A stretch of 64,000 nucleotides of DNA from Microbacterium sp. Root166 (GTDB lineage Bacteria; Actinomycetota; Actinomycetes; Actinomycetales; Microbacteriaceae): assembly GCF_001427145.1 (NCBI RefSeq), contig NZ_LMGL01000001.1, positions 124,823-188,822 on the forward strand, written 5' to 3'. The position numbers and the translations under genes were made by a program. The notes under the pieces are model-generated. The model saw nothing but the letters and a program-made list of their open reading frames with translations. It searched no databases and was not told where the DNA came from. Shown piece after piece: positions 9,503 through 19,272 of this stretch (the stretch's first letter is position 1; each line of letters starts with the position of its first letter).

Positions 9503-9508
9503 TACGCT
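9503..9508 (+). promoter_or_regulatory. Candidate -10 element for a leaderless aminotransferase mRNA
   Basis: TACGCT fits the actinobacterial TAnnnT -10 pattern. It ends 7 nt before the GTG at 9516, the spacing expected if transcription starts at the start codon. The AAGG just before the GTG is too close to act as a Shine-Dalgarno site. Confidence 0.4.
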
Positions 9509-9515
9509 CGAAGGC

Positions 9516-10718
9516 GTGACAGAACGCGCCCCGCTCTCCCGCAAGCTCTCCGCCATCGCCGAGTCGGCGACCCTCAAGGTCGATGCCAAGGCGAAGTCCC
9601 TGCAGGCCGCCGGTCGACCGGTGATCTCGTACGCGGCCGGCGAGCCCGACTTCGCGACGCCGCAGTCGATCGTGGATGCCGCGGCCGAGGCGCTGCGCGA
9701 CCCCTCGAACTTCCGCTACACCCCCGCCGCCGGGCTGCCCGTGCTGCGTGAGGCGATCGCCGCCAAGACGCTCCGCGACTCCGGCCTCGAGGTCGACCCG
9801 TCGCAGATCATCGTGACCAACGGCGGCAAGCAGGCCGTGTACCAGGCGTTCCAGGCCGTGGTGAACCCCGGCGACGAGGTGCTGCTGCCCGCGCCGTACT
9901 GGACGACGTACCCCGAGGCGATCGCGCTGGCCGACGGTGTGCCCGTCGAGGTGTTCGCCGGTGCCGACCAGGACTACAAGGTCACGGTCGGGCAGCTCGA
10001 AGCGGCGCGGACCGACAAGACGACCGCTCTCGTGTTCGTCTCGCCCTCGAACCCCACCGGCGCGGTGTACACGCCCGAAGAGACCAGGGCCATCGGCGAG
10101 TGGGCGGTCGAGCACGGCATCTGGATCATCTCGGACGAGATCTACCAGAACCTCGTCTACGAGGGCGTACGCGCCGTCTCGATCGTCGAGGCGGTTCCGG
10201 ATGCCGCAGCCCAGACGATCCTCGTCAACGGCGTCGCCAAGACCTACGCGATGACGGGCTGGCGCCTGGGCTGGATGGTCGGCCCGAAGGACGCCATCAA
10301 GGTCGCCGCGAACCTGCAGTCGCACCTGTGCAGCAACGTGAACAACATCGCTCAGCGTGCCGCCCTCGCGGCGCTGTCGGGTCCGCAGGCCGAGGTGGAG
10401 CAGATGCGCCTGGCATTCGACCGGCGCCGCCGGCTGGTCGTGTCGGAGCTGTCGAAGATCGAGGGCGTGACGGTCCCGAACCCGCTGGGCGCGTTCTACG
10501 CCTACCCGGACGTCCGTGGGCTGCTGGGCCGCGAGTGGCGCGGCAAGACGCCGACCACCTCGCTCGAGCTCGCGGACCTCATCCTCGACGAGGCCGACGT
10601 CGCGGTCGTCCCGGGTGAGGCGTTCGGCCCGAGCGGCTACCTGCGGCTGTCGTACGCGCTCGGCGACGACGCCCTGCTCGAGGGCGTGCAGCGCCTGCAG
10701 CGACTCTTCGCGTCCTAG
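9516..10718 (+). CDS. Class I pyridoxal-phosphate aminotransferase, aspartate type
   Basis: A 400-residue PLP enzyme of aminotransferase subgroup I-gamma (AspB-like), expected to interconvert aspartate and oxaloacetate. Seen: SYAAGEPDF near the N-terminus, [22 protein letters not shown], and the PLP-lysine segment [15 protein letters not shown]. The frame is open upstream only as an antisense shadow of the ABC ATPase. The GTG at 9516 starts at the family's usual point and looks leaderless. The gene ends 7 bp from the convergent response regulator without room for a terminator. A related transaminase specificity (for example prephenate or alanine) is possible. Confidence 0.9.
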   Translation: MTERAPLSRKLSAIAESATLKVDAKAKSLQAAGRPVISYAAGEPDFATPQSIVDAAAEALRDPSNFRYTPAAGLPVLREAIAAKTLRDSGLEVDPSQIIVTNGGKQAVYQAFQAVVNPGDEVLLPAPYWTTYPEAIALADGVPVEVFAGADQDYKVTVGQLEAARTDKTTALVFVSPSNPTGAVYTPEETRAIGEWAVEHGIWIISDEIYQNLVYEGVRAVSIVEAVPDAAAQTILVNGVAKTYAMTGWRLGWMVGPKDAIKVAANLQSHLCSNVNNIAQRAALAALSGPQAEVEQMRLAFDRRRRLVVSELSKIEGVTVPNPLGAFYAYPDVRGLLGREWRGKTPTTSLELADLILDEADVAVVPGEAFGPSGYLRLSYALGDDALLEGVQRLQRLFAS

Positions 10719-10725
10719 CGGACCG

Positions 10726-11409
10726 TCACCGGGCGGGCACTGCGGTGTAGCGCGTGCTCGGCCGTCCCGCGGTGGCGTAGTCGAGCGAGCGCGCCGCGAG
10801 GCCCGTGTCGGCGAGATGCTCGAGGTATCGGCGGCAGCTGACGCGCGAGAGCCCCACGATCTCGGCGATCTCACCGGCCGACGAGCCGGAGTGGGCGCGG
10901 AGAGCGGCTGACACGACCTGCAGGGTCTCCCGCGTCAGCCCCTTCGGCAGCGGATGCCGATCCACCGGGCTCATGACGGCGTCGATGTCGCGCTGATCCA
11001 GCGCCGCCGACGGATCGGGGTGACTGGCACGCTCGCGCAGCACATCATCGATCCGCTGGTGCAGCTCACTCGCGGTGAACGGCTTCACGAGGTAGTGCCG
11101 CGCCCCCATCAGGCGCGCATCGCGCACGGTCTCGACGTCGCGCGCCGCCGTGACCGCGATGACGTCCGGCTGCGCCAGGGACGCGTCGGCCCGGATCTCG
11201 CGCATCGCGTCGATACCGGAGAAGCCCGGCAGGTGGACGTCCAGCAGCACGAGGTCCGGCTCGAGCTCGCGCATGGCGACGACAGCCTGCGGACCCGTCG
11301 CCGCCGTGCCGACCAGCTCGCAGCGCGGGTGGGCGACCACGAAGGCGCCGTGGAGCGCGGCGACGGCCGGCACGTCGTCGACGACGAGCACGCGCAAGAG
11401 CCCGGTCAT
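10726..11409 (-). CDS. CitB/DcuR-type response regulator
   Basis: A 227-residue response regulator. The receiver has D11/D12, phospho-acceptor D57 in LVLLDVHLPG and K in HYLVKPF. The C-terminal output is a winged helix of the CitB/DpiA/DcuR kind (LTRETLQVVSAAL ... GLSRVSCRRYLEHLADTGL). The start ATG overlaps the kinase stop by 4 nt; the longer open frame to 11691 is not used. Members of this class control carboxylate uptake genes. The tctCBA operon lies immediately divergent to the kinase, so it is the likely target. Confidence 0.9.
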   Translation of the reverse strand: MTGLLRVLVVDDVPAVAALHGAFVVAHPRCELVGTAATGPQAVVAMRELEPDLVLLDVHLPGFSGIDAMREIRADASLAQPDVIAVTAARDVETVRDARLMGARHYLVKPFTASELHQRIDDVLRERASHPDPSAALDQRDIDAVMSPVDRHPLPKGLTRETLQVVSAALRAHSGSSAGEIAEIVGLSRVSCRRYLEHLADTGLAARSLDYATAGRPSTRYTAVPAR

Positions 11410-12986
11410 GAGACCACCCTCGCGTCGACCGGGAGCGTCAGGGTGAACCTCGCCCCGCCCCCGGCCGGGCGGTCCAGCACGACGTCGCCGCCCCGGCGAC
11501 GTGCGATCCGGCGCACGAGCGCGAGCCCGATCCCGCGCCGGCGCGCGCTGCCGTCCTTCGTGCTGACCCCCTCGTCGAACACCGTGTCCGCGATGTCGGC
11601 GGGAACGCCGGGGCCGGTGTCCTCGACGACCGCGCTGACCACGCCGTCTCCCGCCGTCACGGAGATGTGGATGCGGTCCGCCACGTCGCACGCGTCGAGC
11701 GCGTTGTCGATGAGGTTCCCGAGCACGGTGATGAGATCGTCCGAGACCTCGGGCGGCACCGGACCTGCTGCCTCGACGGTGAGCCCGATGCCCCGCTCGC
11801 GCGCCTGCACGGTCTTGACCGACAGGAGCGCCGCCAGTTCGCCGCCGAGCTCCGTCGCATCACCCTCGACGCGCAGCGTTCCGCCGGGACGGGTGCGCGC
11901 GATGAACTCGCGCGCCTCGTCGACCATCCCGAGTTCCAGGAGGCCGGCGACGACATGCATGGAGTTGGCGAACTCGTGCGCCTGAGCGCGCAGTCCGTCG
12001 GTCAGCGACTGGGCGCCGTCCATGTCGCGCAGCGCGGCATGCAGCTCGGTGTGGTCGCGCAGCAGGAGGGAGCCGCCGACGGGCGACCCGTCGTCGCCGC
12101 GGATTCCGGTGCCGCGGGCGATGAGCGCGCGCTCGCCGGAGAGCACCACGCGGCCGTCCGGCTCGCCATCCTCCAGGACTTCCAGGATCGGGCCCTCGAG
12201 CACCTCGCGGGCCGGGCGGCCGACGAGGTCGTCTCTGCCGAGCAGCCGTGCAGATGCGTCGTTCGCGAGAGTGATCGTGCCCTCGGCGTCGACCGTGATG
12301 ACGCCTTCGCTGAGCCGGTGCAGCATGGTCTCCCGCTCGAGGACGAGCTCGGCGATCTGATCGGGCTCCAACTGGAAGATCCGGCGCCGCACGATCGCGG
12401 TGACCCAGGCCGCACCGAAGACACCCGCGATCGCGGAACCCGCCACCGCGAGCAGCACCCACGGGAGCCACGTCTGCAGGTCCGCGGCCAGCTCCGACTC
12501 GAGCATCCCGACCGAGACCGAGCCGATCACGTCGGCGGGCTCGTCGCCGGCTTCCGCTTCGTAGATGGGCACCTTCACCCGCCAGGACTCGCCGAGCGTC
12601 CCGGTCTGCGTCCCGACGAAGATCTCTCCCGACAGCGGGATGGAGGGGTCCGTCGAGACCGGCTCCCCGATGCGGTCAGGATTCGGATGCGACAGCCGGA
12701 TCCCCTCGGCATCGGTGACGACCACATAGGCGAGGTCGGACGACTCACGGATCAGCTCCGCGATGGGCTGGATCTCGACGGTCGGGTCGGCGGTGTCGAG
12801 GGCGTCGAGGATCGCAGGCAGGCTCGCGATCGAAAGGGCCACGCCCACCATGCGCTCGCGTGCCTGATCACGGATGATCCGCTCCTGGATGCCGATGGCG
12901 ACGGCGCCGGTGGCCACCGTCGCGACGCAGACGATGAACGCCTGCAGGAGGAGGAGCTGCAGCCTCAGCGACATCGCTCGGGCCAT
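11406..12986 (-). CDS. CitA/DcuS-type sensor histidine kinase
   Basis: A 526-residue carboxylate sensor kinase. TM1 lies at about 10-35, a periplasmic PAS-like sensor at about 36-170 (DLAYVVVTDAEGIRLSHPNP, IGEPVS, FVGTQTGTLGESWRVKVPIY), and TM2 at about 173-195. A cytoplasmic PAS follows (about 212-315), then the kinase core with H337 in AQAHEFANSMHVVAGLL and an N-box NLIDNALDACD. The sensor motifs match CitA/DcuS proteins that bind citrate or C4-dicarboxylates. The open frame extends 20 codons further, but the ATG at 12986 begins just before TM1. It is divergent from tctC. Confidence 0.9.
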   Translation of the reverse strand: MARAMSLRLQLLLLQAFIVCVATVATGAVAIGIQERIIRDQARERMVGVALSIASLPAILDALDTADPTVEIQPIAELIRESSDLAYVVVTDAEGIRLSHPNPDRIGEPVSTDPSIPLSGEIFVGTQTGTLGESWRVKVPIYEAEAGDEPADVIGSVSVGMLESELAADLQTWLPWVLLAVAGSAIAGVFGAAWVTAIVRRRIFQLEPDQIAELVLERETMLHRLSEGVITVDAEGTITLANDASARLLGRDDLVGRPAREVLEGPILEVLEDGEPDGRVVLSGERALIARGTGIRGDDGSPVGGSLLLRDHTELHAALRDMDGAQSLTDGLRAQAHEFANSMHVVAGLLELGMVDEAREFIARTRPGGTLRVEGDATELGGELAALLSVKTVQARERGIGLTVEAAGPVPPEVSDDLITVLGNLIDNALDACDVADRIHISVTAGDGVVSAVVEDTGPGVPADIADTVFDEGVSTKDGSARRRGIGLALVRRIARRRGGDVVLDRPAGGGARFTLTLPVDARVVS

Positions 12987-13055
12987 CCGTCCATTCTGCC
13001 CGCGCAGGCCTGGCGCCGCCGCGACCAATAGTTGCGGAAGCCTCACTTAGTTCCA

Positions 13056-13076
13056 CAACCGCGACACCGCCGGTTG
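13056..13076. promoter_or_regulatory. Candidate operator for the CitB-type regulator
   Basis: CAACCG (13056-13061) and CGGTTG (13071-13076) form an inverted repeat in the 160-bp divergent region between the kinase and tctC. Location fits a response-regulator site. A single short repeat is weak evidence. Confidence 0.25.
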
Positions 13077-13146
13077 CGATGCCTAGCGTCTGACAGCACA
13101 GCCGGGGCGTCGATGCCCCGCACAGCTCGAAGGAGAGCCGAAGCTC

Positions 13147-14163
13147 ATGCGTACCAGGATCATCGTCGCCGGCATGGCCGGAATCGTCGTTCTCGCACTC
13201 GCCGGATGCAACCCGCAGGGCGGGGCGACAGACGGCGCCCAGACCGACGGCGCAGCCGTCGAAGCGCCCGAAGCCGTGCAGATCATCGTGCCCGCCGACC
13301 CCGGCGGAGGATGGGATCAGACCGGGCGGGCCATCTCCGATGTGCTCACCGCGGAGGATCTCGTCGGAACCGCGTCGGTGTCGAATGTCGGCGGCGCCGG
13401 TGGCACCGTCGGACTCGCCGCGCTCGCCAACGAACGAGACCCGAACACCCTCATGGTCACCGGTCTCGTCATGGTCGGCGCGGTGGAGACGAACTCCGCC
13501 GAGGTGAGGATGGAGGACACGACGCCGATCGCGCGGCTGACCGAGGAGCCCCTGGTCGTCGTCGTCCCCGCGTCGTCCGAGTACGAGACCCTCGAGGACC
13601 TCATCGACGACGTGGTGGAGAACGGCCAGGACGTCACGATCACCGGAGGTTCCGCGGGAGGCGCCGATCACATCCTCGCGGGCCTCCTGCTCGAAGCCGC
13701 AGGCCTCGACGGCGGGGACATCGCCGAGAAGCTCAACTACATCCCGAACGCCGGCGGCGGCGAGGCGGTCTCCCTCCTGCTCGGCAACAACGCGGCGGCC
13801 GGAATCTCCGGTGTCGGCGAGTTCTCCCAGTACGTCGACTCCGGCGACCTGCGTGCGCTCGCGGTCTCGAGCGAGGAGCCCGCCGCACTGCTGCCCGAGG
13901 CGCCCACGATGGTGGACGAAGGCTTCGACGTCGTGTACACCAACTGGCGCGGACTGCTCGCTCCGGGCGACATCTCCGACGAGGAGGCCCAGGCGCTGGT
14001 CGATCTGGTGACCGAGCTGCACACCAGTGCGGGATGGCAGAGCACCCTCGAAGAGCGGGGCTGGGCGGACGCGTTCCTCGTCGGCGAGGAGTTCTCGAGC
14101 TTCCTCGAGGAGAACATCGGCGAGGTGCAGACGACGCTGAAGAACATCGGGCTCGTGCAATGA
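13147..14163 (+). CDS. tctC: Tripartite tricarboxylate transporter substrate-binding lipoprotein
   Basis: A 338-residue extracytoplasmic receptor of the TctC/Bug family. Its lipobox LALAGC puts the lipid cysteine at C21. The binding fold shows IIVPADPGGGWDQTGR, SNVGGAGGTVGL, and VEAL-like C-terminal helices. A strong GAAGGAGAG site precedes the ATG. Its stop overlaps the tctB start (ATGA). Tct systems use an ion gradient to import citrate or other di- and tricarboxylates. Bug receptors are diverse, so the ligand is uncertain, but the adjacent CitA-type kinase supports a carboxylate. Confidence 0.9.
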   Translation: MRTRIIVAGMAGIVVLALAGCNPQGGATDGAQTDGAAVEAPEAVQIIVPADPGGGWDQTGRAISDVLTAEDLVGTASVSNVGGAGGTVGLAALANERDPNTLMVTGLVMVGAVETNSAEVRMEDTTPIARLTEEPLVVVVPASSEYETLEDLIDDVVENGQDVTITGGSAGGADHILAGLLLEAAGLDGGDIAEKLNYIPNAGGGEAVSLLLGNNAAAGISGVGEFSQYVDSGDLRALAVSSEEPAALLPEAPTMVDEGFDVVYTNWRGLLAPGDISDEEAQALVDLVTELHTSAGWQSTLEERGWADAFLVGEEFSSFLEENIGEVQTTLKNIGLVQ

Positions 14164-14720
14164 CCACACCGGCCACTGCCGACCGGGGCGCGGCGGACAC
14201 GCCGCGCCCCGGCTGGACGCCCGATCGCGTCGGCGAACTGATCTTCGCCGCTCTCATCCTGGTGCTGGGCATCGCCACTTTCGTCGGCGCCTTCGCGATC
14301 CGCACGCCGGCCGGCGTCGCCGTCGGGCCGCGGGTCTTCCCGTTCCTCGTCTCGGCGATCCTCGTCGGCGCCGGCATCGCCCTCGTCATCGGGGTGCTGC
14401 GCGGCAAGCTCGGCGCGCGCGAGGAGGGCGAGGACATCGATCCCAACGCCAAGACCGACTGGTGGACCATCGGCAAGCTCGTGGCCCTCATCGTCAGCGT
14501 GATCTTCCTCCTGGAGATCCTCGGCTGGTGGCTCGTCGCCGCGATCCTCTTCGGCGGCTCGGCGTGGGCGCTCGGCGCGAAGCGGTGGTGGCTCGCGTTC
14601 CTCATCGGGCTCTGCCTCGGCATCGGGACTCAGCTGCTGTTCGGCGAGGTGCTCGGGCTCTTCCTCCCCCGCGGCATGCTGTTCGACGCGTGGTACGGGC
14701 CCGGCCCGCTGTTCGGCTAG
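14160..14720 (+). CDS. tctB: TctB-family small membrane subunit
   Basis: A 186-residue protein with four TM helices (about residues 26-50, 62-80, 103-125 and 128-165), matching the TctB subunit. It begins with ATG overlapping the tctC stop and is followed by tctA after 9 bp. The middle loop EEGEDIDPNAKTDW is acidic and cytoplasmic or exposed. The function within the tripartite system is structural and essential in characterised members. Confidence 0.88.
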   Translation: MTTPATADRGAADTPRPGWTPDRVGELIFAALILVLGIATFVGAFAIRTPAGVAVGPRVFPFLVSAILVGAGIALVIGVLRGKLGAREEGEDIDPNAKTDWWTIGKLVALIVSVIFLLEILGWWLVAAILFGGSAWALGAKRWWLAFLIGLCLGIGTQLLFGEVLGLFLPRGMLFDAWYGPGPLFG

Positions 14721-14729
14721 GAGATCGCC

Positions 14730-16385
14730 ATGGACAACATCAACCTGCTGCTCGAGGGCTTCGCCACGGCACTGCAGCCCGAGAACCTGCTGTTCGCGTT
14801 CCTGGGCGTCGTGATCGGCACCGCGGTCGGCGTGCTCCCGGGCATCGGTCCCGCCATGACCGTCGCGCTGCTGCTTCCGCTGACCTACACCCTTCCGCCC
14901 ACGTCCGCGATCGTGATGTTCGCGGGCATCTACTACGGCGGGATGTACGGCGGTTCGACGACGAGCATCCTGCTGAACACGCCCGGGGAATCGGCATCCG
15001 TCATCACGGCCATCGAGGGCAACCGGATGGCCAAGCTCGGCCATGGAGCAGCGGCGCTGGCCACCGCCGCCGTCGGCTCGTTCGTCGCCGGAACCATCGC
15101 GACGGTGCTGCTCACGCTCTTCGCCCCGATCATCGCCGAGTTCGCGGTCAATCTCTCGCCGGCGGACTTCGTCGCGCTCATCGTGGTCGCCTTCATCACC
15201 GTCGGAGCGCTGCTGGGCTCATCGGTGTCGCGCGGACTCGCGTCCCTCGGGATCGGCCTCTTCATCGGGCTCATGGGCACCGAAGCGACGACGGGTCAGG
15301 CCCGCTACACCATGGGCATCCTGGCCCTGTCCGACGGCGTGAGCGTCGTGCTCGTCGCGGTCGGGCTCTTCGCGATCGGCGAGACGCTCTACGTCGCCGC
15401 GAGGCTCCGGCACGGTCCCATCCCGGTGATCCCCGTGACACGAGGCTGGCGCAGCTGGATGACCCGTGAGGACTGGAGGCGATCGTGGAAGCCGTGGCTG
15501 CGCGGCACCGCCATCGGCTTCCCGATCGGCACGATCCCCGCCGGCGGCGCGGACGTCGCGACGTTCCTGTCGTACGCGGCCGAGAAGAAGGTGTCGCGCG
15601 ACAAGTCGCAGTTCGGTCGTGGAGCGATCGAGGGCGTCGCGGGACCCGAGGCTGCCAACAACGCAGCGGCCGCCGGAGTCCTCGTCCCCCTGCTGACACT
15701 GGGACTTCCGACCACGGCGACAGCGGCGATCATCATCACCGCGTTCCAGTCGTACGGCATCCAGCCCGGTCCGCAGCTCTTCCAGAATCAGGGCGACCTG
15801 GTGTGGGCGCTCATCGCGAGCCTGTACATCGGCAACCTGCTCCTGATCGTGCTGAACCTGCCGCTCGCGGGCATCTGGGTGAAGCTTCTGCAGATCCCCC
15901 GGCCGTACCTGTACGCGGGCATCGTGATGTTCGCGGTGCTCGGGGCATACGCGGTGAACTTCTCGACGCTCGACATCCTGATCCTGCTGATCGTCGGTGC
16001 GCTCGGATACGTCATGCGTCGCTTCGGGTACCCCATCGCTCCGCTCATCGTGGGGCTGATCCTCGGTCCCATGGCCGAGCAGCAGCTCCGCAAGGCGCTG
16101 CAGCTGAGTCAGGGCAGCGTCGTGGAGCTCGTCCTCTCGCCCTTCGCCGCCATCTGCTACGGCGTGCTGGCGCTGCTCATCGTGGGCGGCCTGTGGCTGA
16201 AGCGACGTCAGAACAAGTACGAGCACGCCCTCGAGGCATCCCTCGCCGCGACCTCGTCACCGGCGGCGGCCATCGATCGGATGTGGGAGCCCGGCGAGCG
16301 CCCGACCGACATCACGACGGCGACGATCCGCACCGAAGAAGCGGCGAAGCGGGCCGAGCGCGAGAGGCGCGACGTAGAGGAGTGA
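14730..16385 (+). CDS. tctA: TctA-family large permease subunit
   Basis: A 551-residue permease with about 11-12 TM helices. It carries the family's duplicated Gly/Pro-rich motifs: [20 protein letters not shown] (about 31-50), [20 protein letters not shown] (about 69-88) and the second repeat [20 protein letters not shown] with [19 protein letters not shown] site precedes the ATG. The C-terminus is a long charged cytoplasmic tail (about 45 residues after [10 protein letters not shown]). It is the last gene of tctCBA. Confidence 0.93.
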   Translation: MDNINLLLEGFATALQPENLLFAFLGVVIGTAVGVLPGIGPAMTVALLLPLTYTLPPTSAIVMFAGIYYGGMYGGSTTSILLNTPGESASVITAIEGNRMAKLGHGAAALATAAVGSFVAGTIATVLLTLFAPIIAEFAVNLSPADFVALIVVAFITVGALLGSSVSRGLASLGIGLFIGLMGTEATTGQARYTMGILALSDGVSVVLVAVGLFAIGETLYVAARLRHGPIPVIPVTRGWRSWMTREDWRRSWKPWLRGTAIGFPIGTIPAGGADVATFLSYAAEKKVSRDKSQFGRGAIEGVAGPEAANNAAAAGVLVPLLTLGLPTTATAAIIITAFQSYGIQPGPQLFQNQGDLVWALIASLYIGNLLLIVLNLPLAGIWVKLLQIPRPYLYAGIVMFAVLGAYAVNFSTLDILILLIVGALGYVMRRFGYPIAPLIVGLILGPMAEQQLRKALQLSQGSVVELVLSPFAAICYGVLALLIVGGLWLKRRQNKYEHALEASLAATSSPAAAIDRMWEPGERPTDITTATIRTEEAAKRAERERRDVEE

Positions 16386-16407
16386 TCGGCCGCGCGGTTG
16401 AGGGCGG

Positions 16408-16440
16408 AACGCGGATGCCTCGAGTCGAGGCATCCGCGTT
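16408..16440. terminator. Hairpin between tctA and the DUF2510 gene
   Basis: Two 16-nt arms (AACGCGGATGCCTCGA and its complement) separated by one base, between convergent genes. The arms again contain GGATGCC. Likely a bidirectional terminator. Confidence 0.75.
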
Positions 16441-16457
16441 GCTTGTCTCCGGCTCGG

Positions 16458-17636
16458 TCAGCCGACGTTGTTCAACAGCCAGCGCCCGGTATCCCAATCG
16501 AAGACGAGATGGAACTCCACCTCTTCCGGTTCGCCCTCCTCGGGAGGATCGAGTGTGTTGCCGTCCTCATCCTGGAGGTACAGGCACGTCTGCTCGACCG
16601 TCGCGATGATCTCGTCGTGGTGCATGTCCCACAGCGTCCGGTAATAGGTGTCGACCGGCTCCATGGTCATGTCGCACCACTCCGCGCGCTCCTGGATCCA
16701 GCTCTGCAGCGCGGCGCAATCGGTCAACCCGCTGCCGTCACGGAAGCCTTCGGTGGTCGATGCCATGAGCGCTTCGCAGTTCCCTCCGACGATCGCCTCC
16801 TCCCACTGGGCGAGCGTGCGGTCGGACTCGGCCCTCTCCCCCGGGGCCATCTCGTTCTCCTCGCGCCCGTCGTCGAGATCATGGACCGCTTCGACTAGCC
16901 ACTCGCCACCGCTCTGCCGGACGTGGTAGCTGGCAAGGCTGCGCCACTCTGAGATGCCCGGGTCATCGCCCGGCAGGGAATCCGGGTCGACCGGCATGGT
17001 CATCACGACCCCGATGGTGTAGTTCCGCGAGCCGGTCGAGGTGATGAGGGCGGGTTTCAACTCATCGTCCGCACCCTCCAGCGAGGCGCTCACCCGCCAG
17101 AAGGTGTCGCAGTCCACGATGTTGAGCGCTTCGCGCCACGCCGCGGACGTGGACGTCAGGTAGTCCTCGCAGTCCTCCGATTCCCACGCCTTCTCGTACA
17201 TCTCCACTGCCGCGAGCGCCGCCTGCTCTTCGTCGTTCGCCGGCTCGACAGCCGGCCCCGCGATGTCCCAGTCCTCGGGGTACAGCAGGCCGTCCTCGGA
17301 CTCTGCGCTCTCCGTGTCGTCGGCTGTCGCGGGTGCCGCCTCGGTCGGCGCCGGCGTCGCCATGGCGCCGGGCGTCGAGAGCACCCCCGACACCAGGACC
17401 GCCGCCCCCAGGCCCAGAGCCACTGCCACGACCGCGGTCGCTGCCGCTCCCGCCGCGATCCACGGCCACGTTCGCCGGCGCGGAGAGGCTGGGGTGACGG
17501 GAGCCCCCAACACCGTGCTGGGGGACTCCCGGTCGGGTGCCGGGGGCGGCGGCGCGGCGTCCACCCAACGGGTGCCGTCCCACCAGCGCATCCTGCCGCT
17601 GCCGTCGTCGTACCAGCCAGCCCCCGGTGCGCTCAT
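16458..17636 (-). CDS. DUF2510-containing membrane protein of unknown function
   Basis: A 392-residue protein. The N-terminal DUF2510 domain (about 5-28) reads GWYDDGSGRMRWWDGTRW. After a Pro-rich stretch comes one TM helix (about 55-85, WPWIAAGAAATAVVAVALGL). The rest is predicted outside the membrane, starting with an acidic Ala/Glu linker. The outer part contains two related modules with paired cysteines (SEDCEDYLTSTSAAWRE...NIVDC and GNCEALMASTTEGF...LTDC). This repeats the single module seen in the two shorter paralogs at 20551 and 21447. The ATG at 17636 was chosen because DUF2510 begins there; the frame is open further upstream. Function unknown; an envelope role is a guess. Confidence 0.8.
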   Translation of the reverse strand: MSAPGAGWYDDGSGRMRWWDGTRWVDAAPPPPAPDRESPSTVLGAPVTPASPRRRTWPWIAAGAAATAVVAVALGLGAAVLVSGVLSTPGAMATPAPTEAAPATADDTESAESEDGLLYPEDWDIAGPAVEPANDEEQAALAAVEMYEKAWESEDCEDYLTSTSAAWREALNIVDCDTFWRVSASLEGADDELKPALITSTGSRNYTIGVVMTMPVDPDSLPGDDPGISEWRSLASYHVRQSGGEWLVEAVHDLDDGREENEMAPGERAESDRTLAQWEEAIVGGNCEALMASTTEGFRDGSGLTDCAALQSWIQERAEWCDMTMEPVDTYYRTLWDMHHDEIIATVEQTCLYLQDEDGNTLDPPEEGEPEEVEFHLVFDWDTGRWLLNNVG

Positions 17637-17725
17637 GGCGCGTCCCCTTCCAGCCCGGTGGACGCCCCCAACGCGTATGCGCAAAGAGTAGGGCAATCGG
17701 CGCGGCGGGGATAGGCCGGTCGCGG

Positions 17726-18862
17726 CTAGAGGTCGACTCCGACGAGCACCGGCTCGGGCTGGAGGATGAGGCCGAACTCGGACTGCACGCGACCCTGGAT
17801 ATAGCGCGCCAGCTCGGCCAGCTCGGCCGCCGTGGCCGTGCCGCGATTCGTGAGGGCGAGGGCGTGCTTCGACGACAGCGCCGCTCGCGACCGCGGCAGC
17901 TTGAAGCCCTTGCGCAAGCCGGACTGCTCGATCAGCCACGCGGCGCTCACCTTGACGTCCGGCGCGACCGCCGCCGGCGGCGGGACGTAGCCGTCGAAGT
18001 CCGAGAGCGGGATTACGAGCACGGGGTCGAGGTCGGGCGCGACCGGCCAGCGCGGGCACGCGTCGGGCAGCGTTCGGGCGAAGGATGCCGAGACGATGGC
18101 GTTCTGGAAGAACGAGCCGGCGCTGTAGGTGTCGGGGTCGTCCGGATCGAGCACCATGCCCTTACGGGCGCGTGTGGCCAGGACGTGGTCGCGCACCCAG
18201 GCCACGCTGGCGCCCTGGCCGGCGGCGAGCCCGAGCGCGGTGCGCAGTTGCTCGCCGGCGATCGGCCGCTCGCCCTGGCCGACCTCGGCCAGCTCGAGCG
18301 TGACGGAGAGGATCACTGCGCGCCGCTCGGGCACCGAGCCGTAGTGGTGCTTGAGCACCGAGGTGCGGAAGCCCAGTCCGAGGTCTGCCGCGGGGACGGT
18401 CGAAACCTCGCCGGTGGATTCGTCGATCAGCTCCACCTCGACGAGCGTCTGGACGATCTCCTGCCCGTAGGCCCCGATGTTCTGCACCGGCGCGGCTCCC
18501 ACGGTGCCGGGGATCCCCGACATGGCCTCGATGCCGGCGAGGCCCTCCGCCACGGCGTACGCGACGAGCGCATCCCAGTCGTGGCCGGCCTGCACGCGCA
18601 GCCGGGCGAGCCCCGGTCGCGCACCCGGCATCCGCTCGATGCCCTGGGTGCGGATGCGCACCACGGTTCCGTCGAACGGCTCATCGCCGACGAACATGTT
18701 GGAGCCGCCGCCCAGGACGAACCATTCGTCGCGCTCCGCCCACACCTCGCGCAGCGCGTCGACGAGCTCCTCCGACGTGGACGCCTCGAGCATGCGGACG
18801 GGCGCGCCGCCGGTGCGCAGCGTCGTCAGCCGGGACAGCGGGATCGGGGTGACTTCGGTCAT
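17726..18862 (-). CDS. murB: UDP-N-acetylenolpyruvoylglucosamine reductase
   Basis: Reduces UDP-GlcNAc-enolpyruvate to UDP-MurNAc, the second committed step of peptidoglycan synthesis. It is a 378-residue flavoprotein. The FAD-binding part shows VLGGGSNMFVGD and GIPGTVGAAPVQNIGAYGQE. The catalytic-serine segment is SAGSFFQNA, and the C-terminus ends in LQPEPVLVGVDL, where the acidic active-site residue normally lies. It lacks the extra segment of type II enzymes around the Tyr loop to the extent I can tell. It overlaps the upstream MaoC gene by 4 nt. Confidence 0.95.
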   Translation of the reverse strand: MTEVTPIPLSRLTTLRTGGAPVRMLEASTSEELVDALREVWAERDEWFVLGGGSNMFVGDEPFDGTVVRIRTQGIERMPGARPGLARLRVQAGHDWDALVAYAVAEGLAGIEAMSGIPGTVGAAPVQNIGAYGQEIVQTLVEVELIDESTGEVSTVPAADLGLGFRTSVLKHHYGSVPERRAVILSVTLELAEVGQGERPIAGEQLRTALGLAAGQGASVAWVRDHVLATRARKGMVLDPDDPDTYSAGSFFQNAIVSASFARTLPDACPRWPVAPDLDPVLVIPLSDFDGYVPPPAAVAPDVKVSAAWLIEQSGLRKGFKLPRSRAALSSKHALALTNRGTATAAELAELARYIQGRVQSEFGLILQPEPVLVGVDL

Positions 18863-19272
18863 GCGGTGCGGACGCGAACCTGCGCCTTGCCGAGAACGGT
18901 GGAGTCGCCGTGCGAGACGGTGAGGTCGATGCGCGCCGCACCCTCGTCGACAGCGCCGACCTTGGCGACGACGGTGACCTGCGCGCCGGTCTCGGGGTCG
19001 ACGACGACGGGGCGCGTGAAGCGGACGCCGTACTCGAGCACGCGGCCGGAGTCTCCGAGCCACGACACGATGGTCTGCACCGCGAGCCCCATCGTGAGCA
19101 TGCCGTGGGCGAGCACGCCGGGCAGGCCCACGGCCGCGGCGATGTCGTCACGGTAGTGGATGGGGTTGAAATCCCCGGATGCCCCGGCATACCGCACCAG
19201 GGCCTCACGGGTCACGTGCACCGTGCGCTCTGCGACGATGTCGCCGACGGTCAGCGATTCGAGCGCGCTCAC
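18859..19272 (-). CDS. hadB: MaoC-like hydroxyacyl dehydratase, catalytic subunit
   Basis: A 137-residue hot-dog-fold protein. The hydratase 2 motif YAGASGDFNPIHYRDDIAAA carries the catalytic Asp and His, and LPGVLAHGML completes the site. It resembles HadB of mycobacteria, which dehydrates (3R)-hydroxyacyl thioesters as a dimer with HadA. Both ends overlap neighbours by 4 nt (hadA upstream, murB downstream), so the three are tightly coupled. In a fatty-acid setting its substrate may be acyl-ACP or acyl-CoA. Confidence 0.82.
   Translation of the reverse strand: MSALESLTVGDIVAERTVHVTREALVRYAGASGDFNPIHYRDDIAAAVGLPGVLAHGMLTMGLAVQTIVSWLGDSGRVLEYGVRFTRPVVVDPETGAQVTVVAKVGAVDEGAARIDLTVSHGDSTVLGKAQVRVRTA

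Noticed and set aside
12975..13046. Longer start for the CitA-type kinase.
   Set aside because: The extra 20 residues lie outside the signal-anchor region and have no good ribosome binding site.
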